Shown piece after piece: positions 33,478 through 41,854 of a stretch of 64,000 nt of DNA (the first letter of the stretch is position 1; every line of letters begins with the position of its first letter). The position numbers and the translations under genes were made by a program. Origin of the DNA: CAG-791 sp963657295. Its GTDB lineage: Bacteria; Bacillota; Clostridia; Lachnospirales; Lachnospiraceae. Under the pieces are notes generated by a model that was given only the letters and a program-made list of their open reading frames with translations, did no database searches and had not been told where the DNA came from. The stretch lies in assembly GCA_963657295.1 (NCBI GenBank), contig CAVKMX010000001.1, positions 1 to 64,000 on the forward strand, written 5' to 3'.

Positions 33478-33561
33478 TGCCGCCAGCGGGAATCGAACCC
33501 GCACTTCGTCGCCGAAACGGGATTTTAAGTCCCGCGCGTCTACCAGTTCCGCCATGGCGGC
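33478..33561 (-). tRNA. tRNA-Leu (anticodon UAA)
   Basis: The 84-nt cloverleaf has acceptor arms GCCGCCA / TGGCGGC, a D-arm GCGGAACTGGTAGACGC, anticodon stem CGGGA / TCCCG with loop CTTAAAA (anticodon TAA), a long class II variable arm and a T-loop GTTCGATTC. The discriminator is A, as leucine tRNAs require. CCA is not encoded. A terminator follows at once. Confidence 0.95.
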
Positions 33562-33645
33562 ACAGCACCTGTCTATTATAGGCCATTCGCGTGGTTTTTC
33601 AAGAGGGCGGACCCTCCGGCGCTTTCTTCCGTCTGCAGCGGTTAC

Positions 33646-33702
33646 TGTACAGACGCCCGCCGGTGACGGGTCCTGGCGGAGCTGTCCGTCCCGGGGACGT
33701 TC
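33646..33702 (-). repeat. Dispersed GC-rich repeat S, copy 2
   Basis: This 57-bp element is nearly identical to 11006-11061, including GACGGGTCCTGGCGGAG, TGTCCGTCCCGGGGACG and the TGTAC at its left end. It lies 42 bp past the rho stop codon on the minus strand, the same kind of position as copy 1. Confidence 0.7.
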
Positions 33703-33744
33703 TCAGAATCGCCGTGCCGGTCAGGGTGCCGTCATGGTACCGGT

Positions 33745-35538
33745 TCAGAAGCTCCACATGTGCTTCTTCACCATGCTGACAAACTCTCCGTTGCTCCTGG
33801 TTCTGGCAAAGAGATCCAGCACACTGTCGGTGGCCTCCTCGCCCCTGGAGCCGATGAAGGCCTTGCGGATGATGGCCACGCTCTCTCTTTCGTCCGGCGT
33901 AAGGAGCAGGTCGTCTCTTCTGGTTCCCGACTTTGCAAGATCCACAGCCGGGAAGATCCGTCTCTCCGAAAGCTTGCGGTTCAGGATCAGCTCCATGTTG
34001 CCGGTTCCCTTGAATTCCTCATATACCACGTCGTCCATCTTCGAGCCCGTCTCGATCAGCGCCGTGGCGAGGATGGTAAGCGATCCGCCCTCCCGCATGT
34101 TCCTTGCGGCACCGAAAAACCGCTTGGGCATATGCAGTGCAACGGGATCCAGGCCGCCGGAGAGCGTCCTCCCGCTCGAGGGCTCCGTCAGATTGTAGGC
34201 TCTCGTCAGTCTGGTGATGGAATCCAGGAGGATCATCACATCCTTCTTGCTCTCCACCAGGCGCTTGGCCCGCTCAATGGTCATCTCCGCCACTCTCTTG
34301 TGATGATCCGGGAGCTCATCGAACGTGGAATAGATCACCTCAACATTCGGGCCCTCCAGAGCCTCGCGAATGTCCGTCACCTCTTCCGGGCGCTCGTCAA
34401 TCAGCAGGATGATAAGATGGATGTCCGGGTTGTTGGACTTGACCGATTTCGCCACCTCCTTGAGCAGCGTTGTCTTGCCGGCCTTCGGCGGGGAAACAAT
34501 CATGCCGCGCTGGCCCTTTCCGACAGGACACATCAGATCCATGACGCGCATGGCGACCGATGCGCCCGGCTTCTCCAGACGAATGCGGTCGTCCGGAAAA
34601 ATCGGCGTCATGTCCTCGAAATTGTACCGTTTCTTGGATTCCTCCGGGCTGAGGCCGTTGATGGCCGTCACGTAAAGAAGAGCCGAGAATTTCTCGTTCT
34701 GATTGCGGACACGCAGGCCGCCCTCCACGATATCGCCGGTTTTCAGATTAAAGCGCCGGATCTGGCTGGGCGCAACGTACACATCGTTGTCTCCCGGCAT
34801 GTAATTGGCAGACCGGATAAAGCCGTATCCATCCTGCAGCACCTCCAGAATGCCCCTGGCCTTGTCCCCGCTGTCCAGATCCGGATTGATCTCATTTTTG
34901 TGGACAATCTGCTGGTCCGGACGGACCAGTCCGTGCCGCGCATAGCGCCCTGCGGTAGCTGCGGATACCGCGTCCTGCCGGGCAGGCCTTCCCTCGGCCC
35001 CCTTTTCTCCCGGAGCGGACGTCCCGCGCGCGGGCTGCTCGCGGACAGCAGCTTCCCTGGACTGCTCATGAACGGCGGATTCCCGGCCGGCGGTTTCCTG
35101 TGCAGCTCCTTCCCGAATCGGCTGCTCACGAACGGCGGATTCCCGGGGCTGCTGTGTCCCGTCCTGCTCCTCTGCCGAGCTCCTTCCGCTTCTCTCCGGC
35201 CCGTTTCCGCCGGCCTCGGCCTGGTCCCTCCGTTCTCTGCCCCTTCGGCTCTCTGCCGGGCCGCCGGGTCTCCCCGCTGTTTTCCTGCCATGGCGCCCAT
35301 GAACCGGTCTGGACGAAGCTTCCGCCGGGCCGGAGCCCTCTGTCTGGCTCCTCTCCTCCTTCTCTCTGGCCGCCCGCTCCTGCAGCACCTTCTCATCCTC
35401 TGCCTGATCCAGCTGCAGCAGCATTTCCACGATCTGCTCTTTTCTGGTCCTTGCAGGGATCTTCATGTCTCTGCTGTCTGCAATCGCCTTCAGATCCTTG
35501 ACCTGCAGAGACTCGTACATTTCCTTTGACATTCTCAT
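33745..35538 (-). CDS. rho: Transcription termination factor Rho with a long polar insertion
   Basis: Rho (597 residues) is the hexameric RNA helicase that ends transcription. The N-terminal Rho_N-like helical domain (MSKEMYESLQVKDLKAIADS) is followed by a low-complexity, Arg/Glu/Gln/Gly-rich insertion (about residues 50-200) with repeated AVREQP/ESAVHEQ-type units. Then comes the cold-shock RNA-binding domain (GYGFIRSANYMPGDNDVYV) and the ATPase with Walker A PPKAGKTTLL and Walker B LIILLIDERPEE. The start at 35538 follows AAGGGTGG. The insertion is much longer than in E. coli Rho; such disordered insertions are known in Rho of some Firmicutes, Bacteroidetes and Actinobacteria. A 380-nt leader suggests autoregulation. 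Confidence 0.96.
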   Translation of the reverse strand: MRMSKEMYESLQVKDLKAIADSRDMKIPARTRKEQIVEMLLQLDQAEDEKVLQERAAREKEERSQTEGSGPAEASSRPVHGRHGRKTAGRPGGPAESRRGRERRDQAEAGGNGPERSGRSSAEEQDGTQQPRESAVREQPIREGAAQETAGRESAVHEQSREAAVREQPARGTSAPGEKGAEGRPARQDAVSAATAGRYARHGLVRPDQQIVHKNEINPDLDSGDKARGILEVLQDGYGFIRSANYMPGDNDVYVAPSQIRRFNLKTGDIVEGGLRVRNQNEKFSALLYVTAINGLSPEESKKRYNFEDMTPIFPDDRIRLEKPGASVAMRVMDLMCPVGKGQRGMIVSPPKAGKTTLLKEVAKSVKSNNPDIHLIILLIDERPEEVTDIREALEGPNVEVIYSTFDELPDHHKRVAEMTIERAKRLVESKKDVMILLDSITRLTRAYNLTEPSSGRTLSGGLDPVALHMPKRFFGAARNMREGGSLTILATALIETGSKMDDVVYEEFKGTGNMELILNRKLSERRIFPAVDLAKSGTRRDDLLLTPDERESVAIIRKAFIGSRGEEATDSVLDLFARTRSNGEFVSMVKKHMWSF

Positions 35539-35923
35539 GAATCCACCCTTGTAACGATCGTCGCTCCACACTGCCTGCGCACTGCTCCTCTCCTGCCGTA
35601 CAGCAGGAACGAACACCGGCTCCCCCTCCGGCAGCCGGCCCTTCGGCGCTCTCCCCGTTCTGAGGATTCCGCCCCCGGTGCGGCATTTGCAGCATACCGT
35701 ACCGGAGCGTAGCCTGCCGCAGCAGGCTGCACCGGTGGAGGTTCTCACAATATTGCGGTGCCGCCCTTTGAAGCCGACCGTATTTATCTTCTGATAGTGT
35801 GGGATCGAATCTATTGCCCGAACCTTCGGGCCTGATATGATGACTCGCCGGTGTCTGCGCTGTCCCGGTCTGTACGCTGCAGTGCCTGCATACATTCCGC
35901 GCAGGAAACATCCGGCCAAGCCG
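35539..35923 (-). other. Long 5' leader of rho
   Basis: About 380 nt lie between the predicted rho start site and its ATG. I see two solid hairpins (AGCCTGC / GCAGGCT near 35710, and CCTGC / GCAGG near 35600) but no terminator and no gene. Rho often controls its own leader; that is inferred here. Confidence 0.5.
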
Positions 35924-35953
35924 ATTATAGGACGCAGCCTGCGATGCTGTCAA
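35924..35953 (-). promoter_or_regulatory. Predicted rho promoter
   Basis: TTGACA (35948-35953), 18 bp and TATAAT (35924-35929) on the minus strand, overlapping the last codons of the DUF4364 gene. Confidence 0.75.
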
Positions 35954-36465
35954 CGAAGAAGTGTTCCGAGAAGCTGCTGGTAAACCTCGCTGCTCTGCTG
36001 CTTCCATCCGGCCACCGCTTTTTTCGCGGTCTCCTCATCCGGAACCGACAGATCAATGGACAGAATAGGATGTCCGTTCTCCCGCACCACCAGGTGCGCC
36101 GTGTAATCCTCCAGCGTGGAGCGATAATATTCCCCCAGGATGGCCTCTTCGTTGGTAATCTCACGTCCCATATCCTTCAGATAGGTGCGGATCTGCTGCT
36201 TGATGCTGTCTGAGAGCTGCCCTGCAAAAAAGCCCAGGGTCTCCTCTCCCTCCGCCGTGATCTGCAGGAAGGTCTTGCCGCCCATGCTCTTCTCTGCCAC
36301 AAACCCGTTCTTCTCGATCTCTTCATAGGTCTGCAGCAGGGTTTCAAAATTCGCAGCATAGCCATTTTCGATGAGAAAGGAGCTGGTGCGCGGCATGGCG
36401 ATCTCGCCGCCGGCCCGGTCCAGCATGTACAATATGATCAGCTTGTAAATTGCAACCGGCTCCAT
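35950..36465 (-). CDS. DUF4364 family protein
   Basis: This 171-residue protein matches the DUF4364 family of Firmicutes, with an N-terminal winged-helix-like segment (VAIYKLIILYMLDRAGGEIAMPRTSSFLIENG) and a beta-rich C-terminal half. It may be a DNA-binding protein, but no target or function is known to me. The start at 36465 is preceded by AAAGGAGGGG; an ATG 15 codons upstream is also in frame. It lies between rarA and rho. Confidence 0.8.
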   Translation of the reverse strand: MEPVAIYKLIILYMLDRAGGEIAMPRTSSFLIENGYAANFETLLQTYEEIEKNGFVAEKSMGGKTFLQITAEGEETLGFFAGQLSDSIKQQIRTYLKDMGREITNEEAILGEYYRSTLEDYTAHLVVRENGHPILSIDLSVPDEETAKKAVAGWKQQSSEVYQQLLGTLLR

Positions 36466-36567
36466 TTCCCCTCCTTTCCACGGCCCTTCCCATTCCATCT
36501 GCGTGTTCATGTCGGTATTCCTTCTCCGTTCCGGCTCCCCGCCCGGCGCATCGTCCTTCAGACGCCG

Positions 36568-37953
36568 CTATTCTGCCGCCGACGCATCGGTGCGCGGCAG
36601 CAGCTCCTCCTGCTCCGTATACCTGGGATCTCCCGTCAGCTGTGCCATGTGCTGCCGGATCACTCTCTCATAACCGTTTTCCGAGGGAAGATAGAATTTT
36701 CTGTCCCGAAGGTCCGTCGGAAGGCAGGGCTGCCCGGCGTAATGCTCCTCATAGGCGTGTGCATATTGATATCCGATTCCTCTGCCGAGCGCCGAAGCCG
36801 CCTGATAATGTGCATCCTGCAGATACGGCGGAATCGGGAGCGATCCGGTTTCCTGTACTGCCTTTCCGGCCGCCGTGATGGATTCGCAGGCGGTGTTGGA
36901 CTTCGGTGCCGTGGCCACGTACTCTGCAGCCTGTGCCAGAATGATCTGTGACTCCGGCCAGCCGATCCGTTCCGCGGCAAGGCTCGCCGCCACCGCGACC
37001 TGCAGGGCCCCCGGATCTGCATTCCCGACATCCTCCGAGGCGCAGATCATGATCCGCCTTGCGATGAATTCCGGCTCCTCGCCCGCTTCCATCATGCGGG
37101 CAAGATAATATACGGCAGCATCCGGGTCGGATCCGCGCATGCTCTTGATGAAAGCAGAGATCGTATCGTAGTGATTATCACCTTTTTTGTCATACCTGGC
37201 AACTCGTTTCTGGATGCACTCCCGTGCAACCTCCGCGGTGATGTGAATCCTGCCGTCCTCCGCAGGCTCCGTCGTCAGAATACCGAGCTCCAGAGCGTTC
37301 AGAGCGTGCCTTGCATCTCCGCCCGAAACCTCTGCCAGGAGCTCCGCCGCATCCGGCTCCAGGACGGCGTGATAGCTCCCCATTCCTCTGTCGGTGTCCT
37401 CCGCGGCCCGGTACAGGAGCGTTCGAATGTCCTCGGCCGACAGCGGACGCAGCTCGAAAATCATGGACCGTGAGAGCAGGGCGCTGTTCACCTCAAAATA
37501 CGGATTCTCTGTCGTCGCGCCGATGAGCGTAATCGTGCCGTCCTCCACAAAGGGCAGCAGGTAATCCTGCTGCCCTTTATTAAAGCGGTGAATCTCATCA
37601 ATGAACAGAATGGTCTTCTTCCCGTAACCGCCCATGCGCTCCTTCGCCGCACGGATCACCTCTTCCATGTCCTTTTTGCCCGCTGCGGTTGCGTTGATCT
37701 GACAGAACTCCGCCGCCGTTGTGTTGGCAATGACGCGCGCCAGCGTGGTTTTCCCTGTGCCGGGCGGCCCGTAGAACAGAAGGCTCCCGAGCTTGTCTGC
37801 CTTGATGGCGCGGTAGAGCAGCTTATCCCTGCCGATGATGTGCTGCTGCCCCACCACCTCCTCCAGAGTTCTGGGACGCAGCCTTGCCGCCAGCGGCGAC
37901 TCCTCCCGGCTCTTCTTCTGCCGCATGTATTCAAACAAATCCATGTCCGCCAA
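36568..37953 (-). CDS. rarA: Replication-associated recombination protein A (RarA/MgsA)
   Basis: This 461-residue AAA+ ATPase is the RarA/WRNIP1 homologue that works at stalled replication forks. Walker A GPPGTGKTTLARV, Walker B LFIDEIHRFNKGQQDYLLP, sensor ATTENPYFEVNSALLSR and the C-terminal tetramerisation region (AVYYLARMMEAGEEPEFIARR, then YQYAHAYEEHYAGQ) are all present. Length and order match the family. Confidence 0.95.
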   Translation of the reverse strand: MADMDLFEYMRQKKSREESPLAARLRPRTLEEVVGQQHIIGRDKLLYRAIKADKLGSLLFYGPPGTGKTTLARVIANTTAAEFCQINATAAGKKDMEEVIRAAKERMGGYGKKTILFIDEIHRFNKGQQDYLLPFVEDGTITLIGATTENPYFEVNSALLSRSMIFELRPLSAEDIRTLLYRAAEDTDRGMGSYHAVLEPDAAELLAEVSGGDARHALNALELGILTTEPAEDGRIHITAEVARECIQKRVARYDKKGDNHYDTISAFIKSMRGSDPDAAVYYLARMMEAGEEPEFIARRIMICASEDVGNADPGALQVAVAASLAAERIGWPESQIILAQAAEYVATAPKSNTACESITAAGKAVQETGSLPIPPYLQDAHYQAASALGRGIGYQYAHAYEEHYAGQPCLPTDLRDRKFYLPSENGYERVIRQHMAQLTGDPRYTEQEELLPRTDASAAE

Positions 37954-37985
37954 CGTGCATACCCCCCGTCTGGTATCCCTCTCTG

Positions 37986-40292
37986 TCAGCGCAGCTTCCA
38001 GATATCATTGTTGTATTCCCGAATCGTGCGGTCGCTTGAGAAGAAGCCGGCTCTGGCAATGTTCACAAGGCTCATCCGGTTCCATCGCCTGCGGTCCTCG
38101 TAATCCTCCAGCATCCGGTCCTTCACGCGGATGTAATCCTCCAGATCAATCAGCGCCATGAACCAGTCCTTGTTCAGGATGTCCCTGTAAAGTCTCTCCA
38201 GGTTCTCCCTGTGCCCGACTCTCATGCACTGCGCGCCCACAATGAAATCGACGGCCTCCCGGATGACGGGACTCCTCTCATAGTAATCTCTGGACACATA
38301 GTCTGCCTTCTGATAATGCTCGATCACCGTGTCCGAATCCACGCCGAACATGTAAATGTTGTCGTCGCCCACCAGCTGATGGATCTCCACATTCGCACCA
38401 TCTGCGGTCCCGAGTGTCACGGCACCGTTGAGCATGAATTTCATGTTGGAGGTGCCGGAGGCCTCCTTCGAGGCCAGCGAAATCTGCTCCGAAATGTCGC
38501 AGGCCGGGATCAGCTTCTCCGCATAGGTCACATTGTAATTCGAGACGAACACCAGATGCATGTACGCATTGACATCCGGATCGTTGTTGATGATATCCTG
38601 CAGCACCAGGAGCAGGTGAATGATGTCCTGAGCGATGATGTAGGCCGGCGCCGCCTTCGCACCGAAAATGAAGTTCAGCGGCCTTGCCGGCTTTTTGCCC
38701 CTTTTGATCTCCAGATATCTGTGAATGATGTACAGCGCATTCATCTGCTGCCGCTTGTATTCATGCAGCCGCTTGATCTGAATGTCGAAAATTCCGTTCG
38801 GGTCCAGCGCCACGCCCTCATGAGAGAGTACATATTCCGCGAGCTCCCGCTTGTTCTCCTGCTTGATGGCCTCCAGCCTGCCAAGAACCTCGTCATCATT
38901 CTGATAGCGCAGCAGATCCTCCAGTCGGGATGCGTCCTTCTTGTAGGCATCCGAGATGGTCGACGACAGGAAATTCGCCAGCCTGTGATTGCAGGAGAGC
39001 AGCCATCTGCGGAAGGTGACGCCGTTGGTTTTGTTGTTGAATTTCTCCGGGTACAGGCGGTAAAAACTGTTCAGCTCCGTGTTCTTGAGAATTTCCGTGT
39101 GAATCGCAGCCACACCGTTGACGGAAAAGCCGTAGTGAATGTCGATGAAGGCCATGTGAACACGGTTCTCCTCATCGATGATCTGAACTGCCGGATCGTC
39201 ATACCGTGCACGAACTCTCCGATCGAGCTCCTTAATGATCGGCACCAGCTGCGGAACCACCTTTTCCAGGTACGCCATCGGCCAGGTCTCCAGGGCCTCC
39301 GCCAGAATGGTGTGGTTGGTATAAGCGCAGGTTTTGGAGACAACCTCGATGGCCTCATCAACGGACAGCGCCTTTTCCTCCGTCAGGATACGGATCAGCT
39401 CCGGGATCACCAGCGTAGGATGGGTGTCATTGATCTGGATCACGGCATGGTCATACAGGCGGCGCAGATCATACTGGCGGATCTTCATCTCACGCAGAAT
39501 CCACTGCGCCGCATTGCTGACCATGAAATACTGCTGGTAAATCCGCAGGAGCTGACCCTTCTCATCGGAATCATCCGGATACAGGAACAGCGTCAGATTC
39601 TTCTCGATCTCCTCCTTGTCAAAGGTAATTCCCTCCTCTACCAGCGAATCATCCACGGTATCTACGTCGAAAAGCCGCAGCTTGTTGACGCCGGCGTCGT
39701 AGCCGATGACGTCAATGTCATACATGTGCGACGTCACCTTTCGCCTGCCGTAGTAAACGTCAAAGGAAACATCGCTTCGGATCTCCCAGGAGTCCTCCTG
39801 AATCCACGGATCCTTCTCCGCCTTCTGAAGATGGTCCTCCAGGACCTGATGAAACAGGCCGTAGTGATAATTCAGACCGAGTCCCTCTCCGGGAAGCCCC
39901 AGCGTTGCGATGGAGTCCAGGAAACAGGCGGCCAGGCGGCCGAGACCGCCGTTGCCAAGAGAAGGCTCCGGCTCCACCTCCTCAATTCTCGCGAGGCTCT
40001 TCCCGTTCTGCTCCAGCAGCTCCTTCATCCTGTCGTATATTTTCAGATTGATCAGATTGTTGGACAGGAGCTTGCCGATCAGGAATTCCGCCGAAATGTA
40101 ATAGACGCGCTTTTCTCCCGCATTTCGCTCCGTGACGGCCAGCAGCCTTTTGCAGTAGTCCAGAATGACATAATAGAGTTCTTCGTCGGTACAGTCTGCG
40201 ATGGAGGATTTGCCGCATCGATCCGAGGCAATCTCCTGCAGCTGCTCTTCCATGTTCAGTGCCAGAATGTCACGTTTCATATTGGTAACCAT
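37986..40292 (-). CDS. glgP: Glycogen/alpha-glucan phosphorylase
   Basis: This 768-residue enzyme cleaves alpha-1,4-glucans with phosphate to glucose 1-phosphate. The PLP-lysine motif EASGTSNMKFMLNGA, the N-terminal EPSLGNGGLGRLAACFLDSIATL and the HEYKRQQMNALYII segment are clear. Its length fits a regulated-loop-poor bacterial form. AAGGAGTG precedes the ATG. It starts just after the terminator of the PPi-PFK gene and fits with glucokinase and PFK in this segment for storage-glycan use. Confidence 0.96.
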   Translation of the reverse strand: MVTNMKRDILALNMEEQLQEIASDRCGKSSIADCTDEELYYVILDYCKRLLAVTERNAGEKRVYYISAEFLIGKLLSNNLINLKIYDRMKELLEQNGKSLARIEEVEPEPSLGNGGLGRLAACFLDSIATLGLPGEGLGLNYHYGLFHQVLEDHLQKAEKDPWIQEDSWEIRSDVSFDVYYGRRKVTSHMYDIDVIGYDAGVNKLRLFDVDTVDDSLVEEGITFDKEEIEKNLTLFLYPDDSDEKGQLLRIYQQYFMVSNAAQWILREMKIRQYDLRRLYDHAVIQINDTHPTLVIPELIRILTEEKALSVDEAIEVVSKTCAYTNHTILAEALETWPMAYLEKVVPQLVPIIKELDRRVRARYDDPAVQIIDEENRVHMAFIDIHYGFSVNGVAAIHTEILKNTELNSFYRLYPEKFNNKTNGVTFRRWLLSCNHRLANFLSSTISDAYKKDASRLEDLLRYQNDDEVLGRLEAIKQENKRELAEYVLSHEGVALDPNGIFDIQIKRLHEYKRQQMNALYIIHRYLEIKRGKKPARPLNFIFGAKAAPAYIIAQDIIHLLLVLQDIINNDPDVNAYMHLVFVSNYNVTYAEKLIPACDISEQISLASKEASGTSNMKFMLNGAVTLGTADGANVEIHQLVGDDNIYMFGVDSDTVIEHYQKADYVSRDYYERSPVIREAVDFIVGAQCMRVGHRENLERLYRDILNKDWFMALIDLEDYIRVKDRMLEDYEDRRRWNRMSLVNIARAGFFSSDRTIREYNNDIWKLR

Positions 40293-40367
40293 AATTCACT
40301 CCTTCGCAATGTCAGTTCTCCCGCCGGTTCCCCTGCAGGAGGCCGGATGTCCGTCAGATTATAACCC

Positions 40368-40404
40368 AAAATTTCCGGAGGGACACGCTCTCCCCCCGGA
40401 AACC
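40368..40404 (-). terminator. Terminator after the phosphofructokinase gene
   Basis: TTTCCGGGGGG pairs with CCCTCCGGAAA and is followed by TTTT on the minus strand. It lies about 50 nt past the PFK stop; another GC-rich hairpin (GACCGGC / GCCGGT) lies between. Confidence 0.65.
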
Positions 40405-40450
40405 CTTCTCACATTATGTCACCGGCTGCTGCCGGTCACAGCATACAGCA

Positions 40451-41698
40451 TCAGAATTCCTGCAGCTCCTTCATGACAAGATGACGCGGCGTACCGTTCA
40501 CCCAGATCGGCAGCTGCTCGCCCTGAATCAGCGGACGTGCATACTTTACATAATCCTCTGTCAGATTATCGCCTTCCTCATTGATCCACTCCTGCGGAAC
40601 GTTCTTGACGCCGTTGGCAATCTGATGAATGTCAAACTTGGAGAACTCGATGCGGTAGGGCTCGCCCTCTGCATTGACTCTCTTGAAAATGACCATCTTC
40701 GCCGTCTCACCCTTGGAGGCTGCATCGGCTGCCATGCTGCCTGCCGTGAAGGCCTCTTCGATGTCCGTAAGCGACGCCACATGGGTTGCTGCTCTCTGCA
40801 TGGTGGAAAATTCAATGGCGCGGGTCTTGCAGCCGGTCCTCTCGCCGATCAGCGCGCACAGTGCGGTTGCCGTTCCGGAAAGCTGCTTATGCCCGAAGGC
40901 ATCCACCTTGTCGGAGGCATTGCCCAGCTCGCAGGCATAGCGGCCGTCCGCGAGCTTGAGGCCCTCAGAAACAGCAATGACAACCGAGTGCTTGGTCTTG
41001 GAAAGGGTCTCCACCTTGTCGAGGAACTTGTCGATATCGAACACTCGCTCCGGAAGATAAATGGCATCCACGCCGCTGCAGTCATCGCCCTTGGCCAGCG
41101 CAGCCGCCGCAGTCAGCCAGCCGGCATCGCGTCCCATGATCTCCGCAACCACAATGGTCGGCTTCACCGTACCGAAGGACTCGTTGTCGCGGATGATCTC
41201 CTTCATCGTTGTTGCGATGTATTTGGCCGCAGAGCCGTAGCCGGGGCAATGGTCCGTGACAGGCAGGTCATTGTCGATGGTCTTGGGAACACCCATGAAC
41301 AGCTGACTCTTGCCGTGATCCTTGGCATAATCGCTGAGCATCTTCACGGTATCCATGGAGTCGTTGCCGCCCGCATAGAAAAGCGTGTCAATGTCATGCG
41401 CCTCCATGATCCGGAAGACGTTCTCGTAGACGTCCTCGTGGCCCTCGATCTTGGGCATTTTGAAGCGACAGGAGCCAAGGAAGGCAGACGGTGTTCTCTT
41501 GAGCAGTTCGATCCCCATCGGATCCGCAAGGTATTCATCCAGATCAACCAGCTTGTCCTGCAGGAAGCCCTCGATGCCGTGAATCATGCCGTAGACATGC
41601 TCCGCACCTGCCGCCTTTGCGCCGGCATATACGCCTGCGATGGAGGAGTTGATGACGGCGGTGGGGCCGCCCGACTGACCTACAACTACATTCTTCAT
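40451..41698 (-). CDS. Phosphofructokinase, PPi-dependent type
   Basis: This 415-residue enzyme phosphorylates fructose 6-phosphate in glycolysis. Its active site reads GGNDSMD and PKTIDNDLPVTDH. ATP-dependent PFKs have Gly at the residue after the third position of GGDG and Gly in PGTIDND; here both are the PPi-type residues (Asp and Lys), so PPi is the likely phosphoryl donor and the reaction reversible. Other core motifs VGQSGGPTAVIN and EIMGRDAGWL are intact. The chosen start follows GGTGCATTT with GAGGGAAGG upstream. It is preceded by a good promoter and a 110-nt leader with a hairpin. Confidence 0.9.
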   Translation of the reverse strand: MKNVVVGQSGGPTAVINSSIAGVYAGAKAAGAEHVYGMIHGIEGFLQDKLVDLDEYLADPMGIELLKRTPSAFLGSCRFKMPKIEGHEDVYENVFRIMEAHDIDTLFYAGGNDSMDTVKMLSDYAKDHGKSQLFMGVPKTIDNDLPVTDHCPGYGSAAKYIATTMKEIIRDNESFGTVKPTIVVAEIMGRDAGWLTAAAALAKGDDCSGVDAIYLPERVFDIDKFLDKVETLSKTKHSVVIAVSEGLKLADGRYACELGNASDKVDAFGHKQLSGTATALCALIGERTGCKTRAIEFSTMQRAATHVASLTDIEEAFTAGSMAADAASKGETAKMVIFKRVNAEGEPYRIEFSKFDIHQIANGVKNVPQEWINEEGDNLTEDYVKYARPLIQGEQLPIWVNGTPRHLVMKELQEF

Positions 41699-41810
41699 AA
41701 ATGCACCTTCCCTCTCTTCGATCTTCTGCCTGATACTGACACAACCAACGTATTGCAAAACATCCCCGGACGAGGAGGGCGCTGCTGCGCCCTTCCCCAT
41801 CCAAGGATGA

Positions 41811-41839
41811 ATTATACCAAGGCAGAATCTTTCCGTCAA
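41811..41839 (-). promoter_or_regulatory. Predicted phosphofructokinase promoter
   Basis: TTGACG (41834-41839), 17 bp and TATAAT (41811-41816) on the minus strand. A GGGCGC / GCGCCC hairpin follows in the leader. Confidence 0.75.
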
Positions 41840-41854
41840 AATGTTGCCGCGCCG

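Noticed and set aside
35740..35775. AAAGGGCGGCACCGC in the rho leader, similar to a T-box core
   Set aside because: No terminator follows, no stem I or specifier region precedes it, and rho is not a known T-box target; likely chance similarity.
35539..35919. An in-frame 127-codon N-terminal extension of Rho
   Set aside because: It has no similarity to Rho, lies downstream of the promoter as a leader, and the ATG at 35538 has a ribosome site and the normal family N-terminus.
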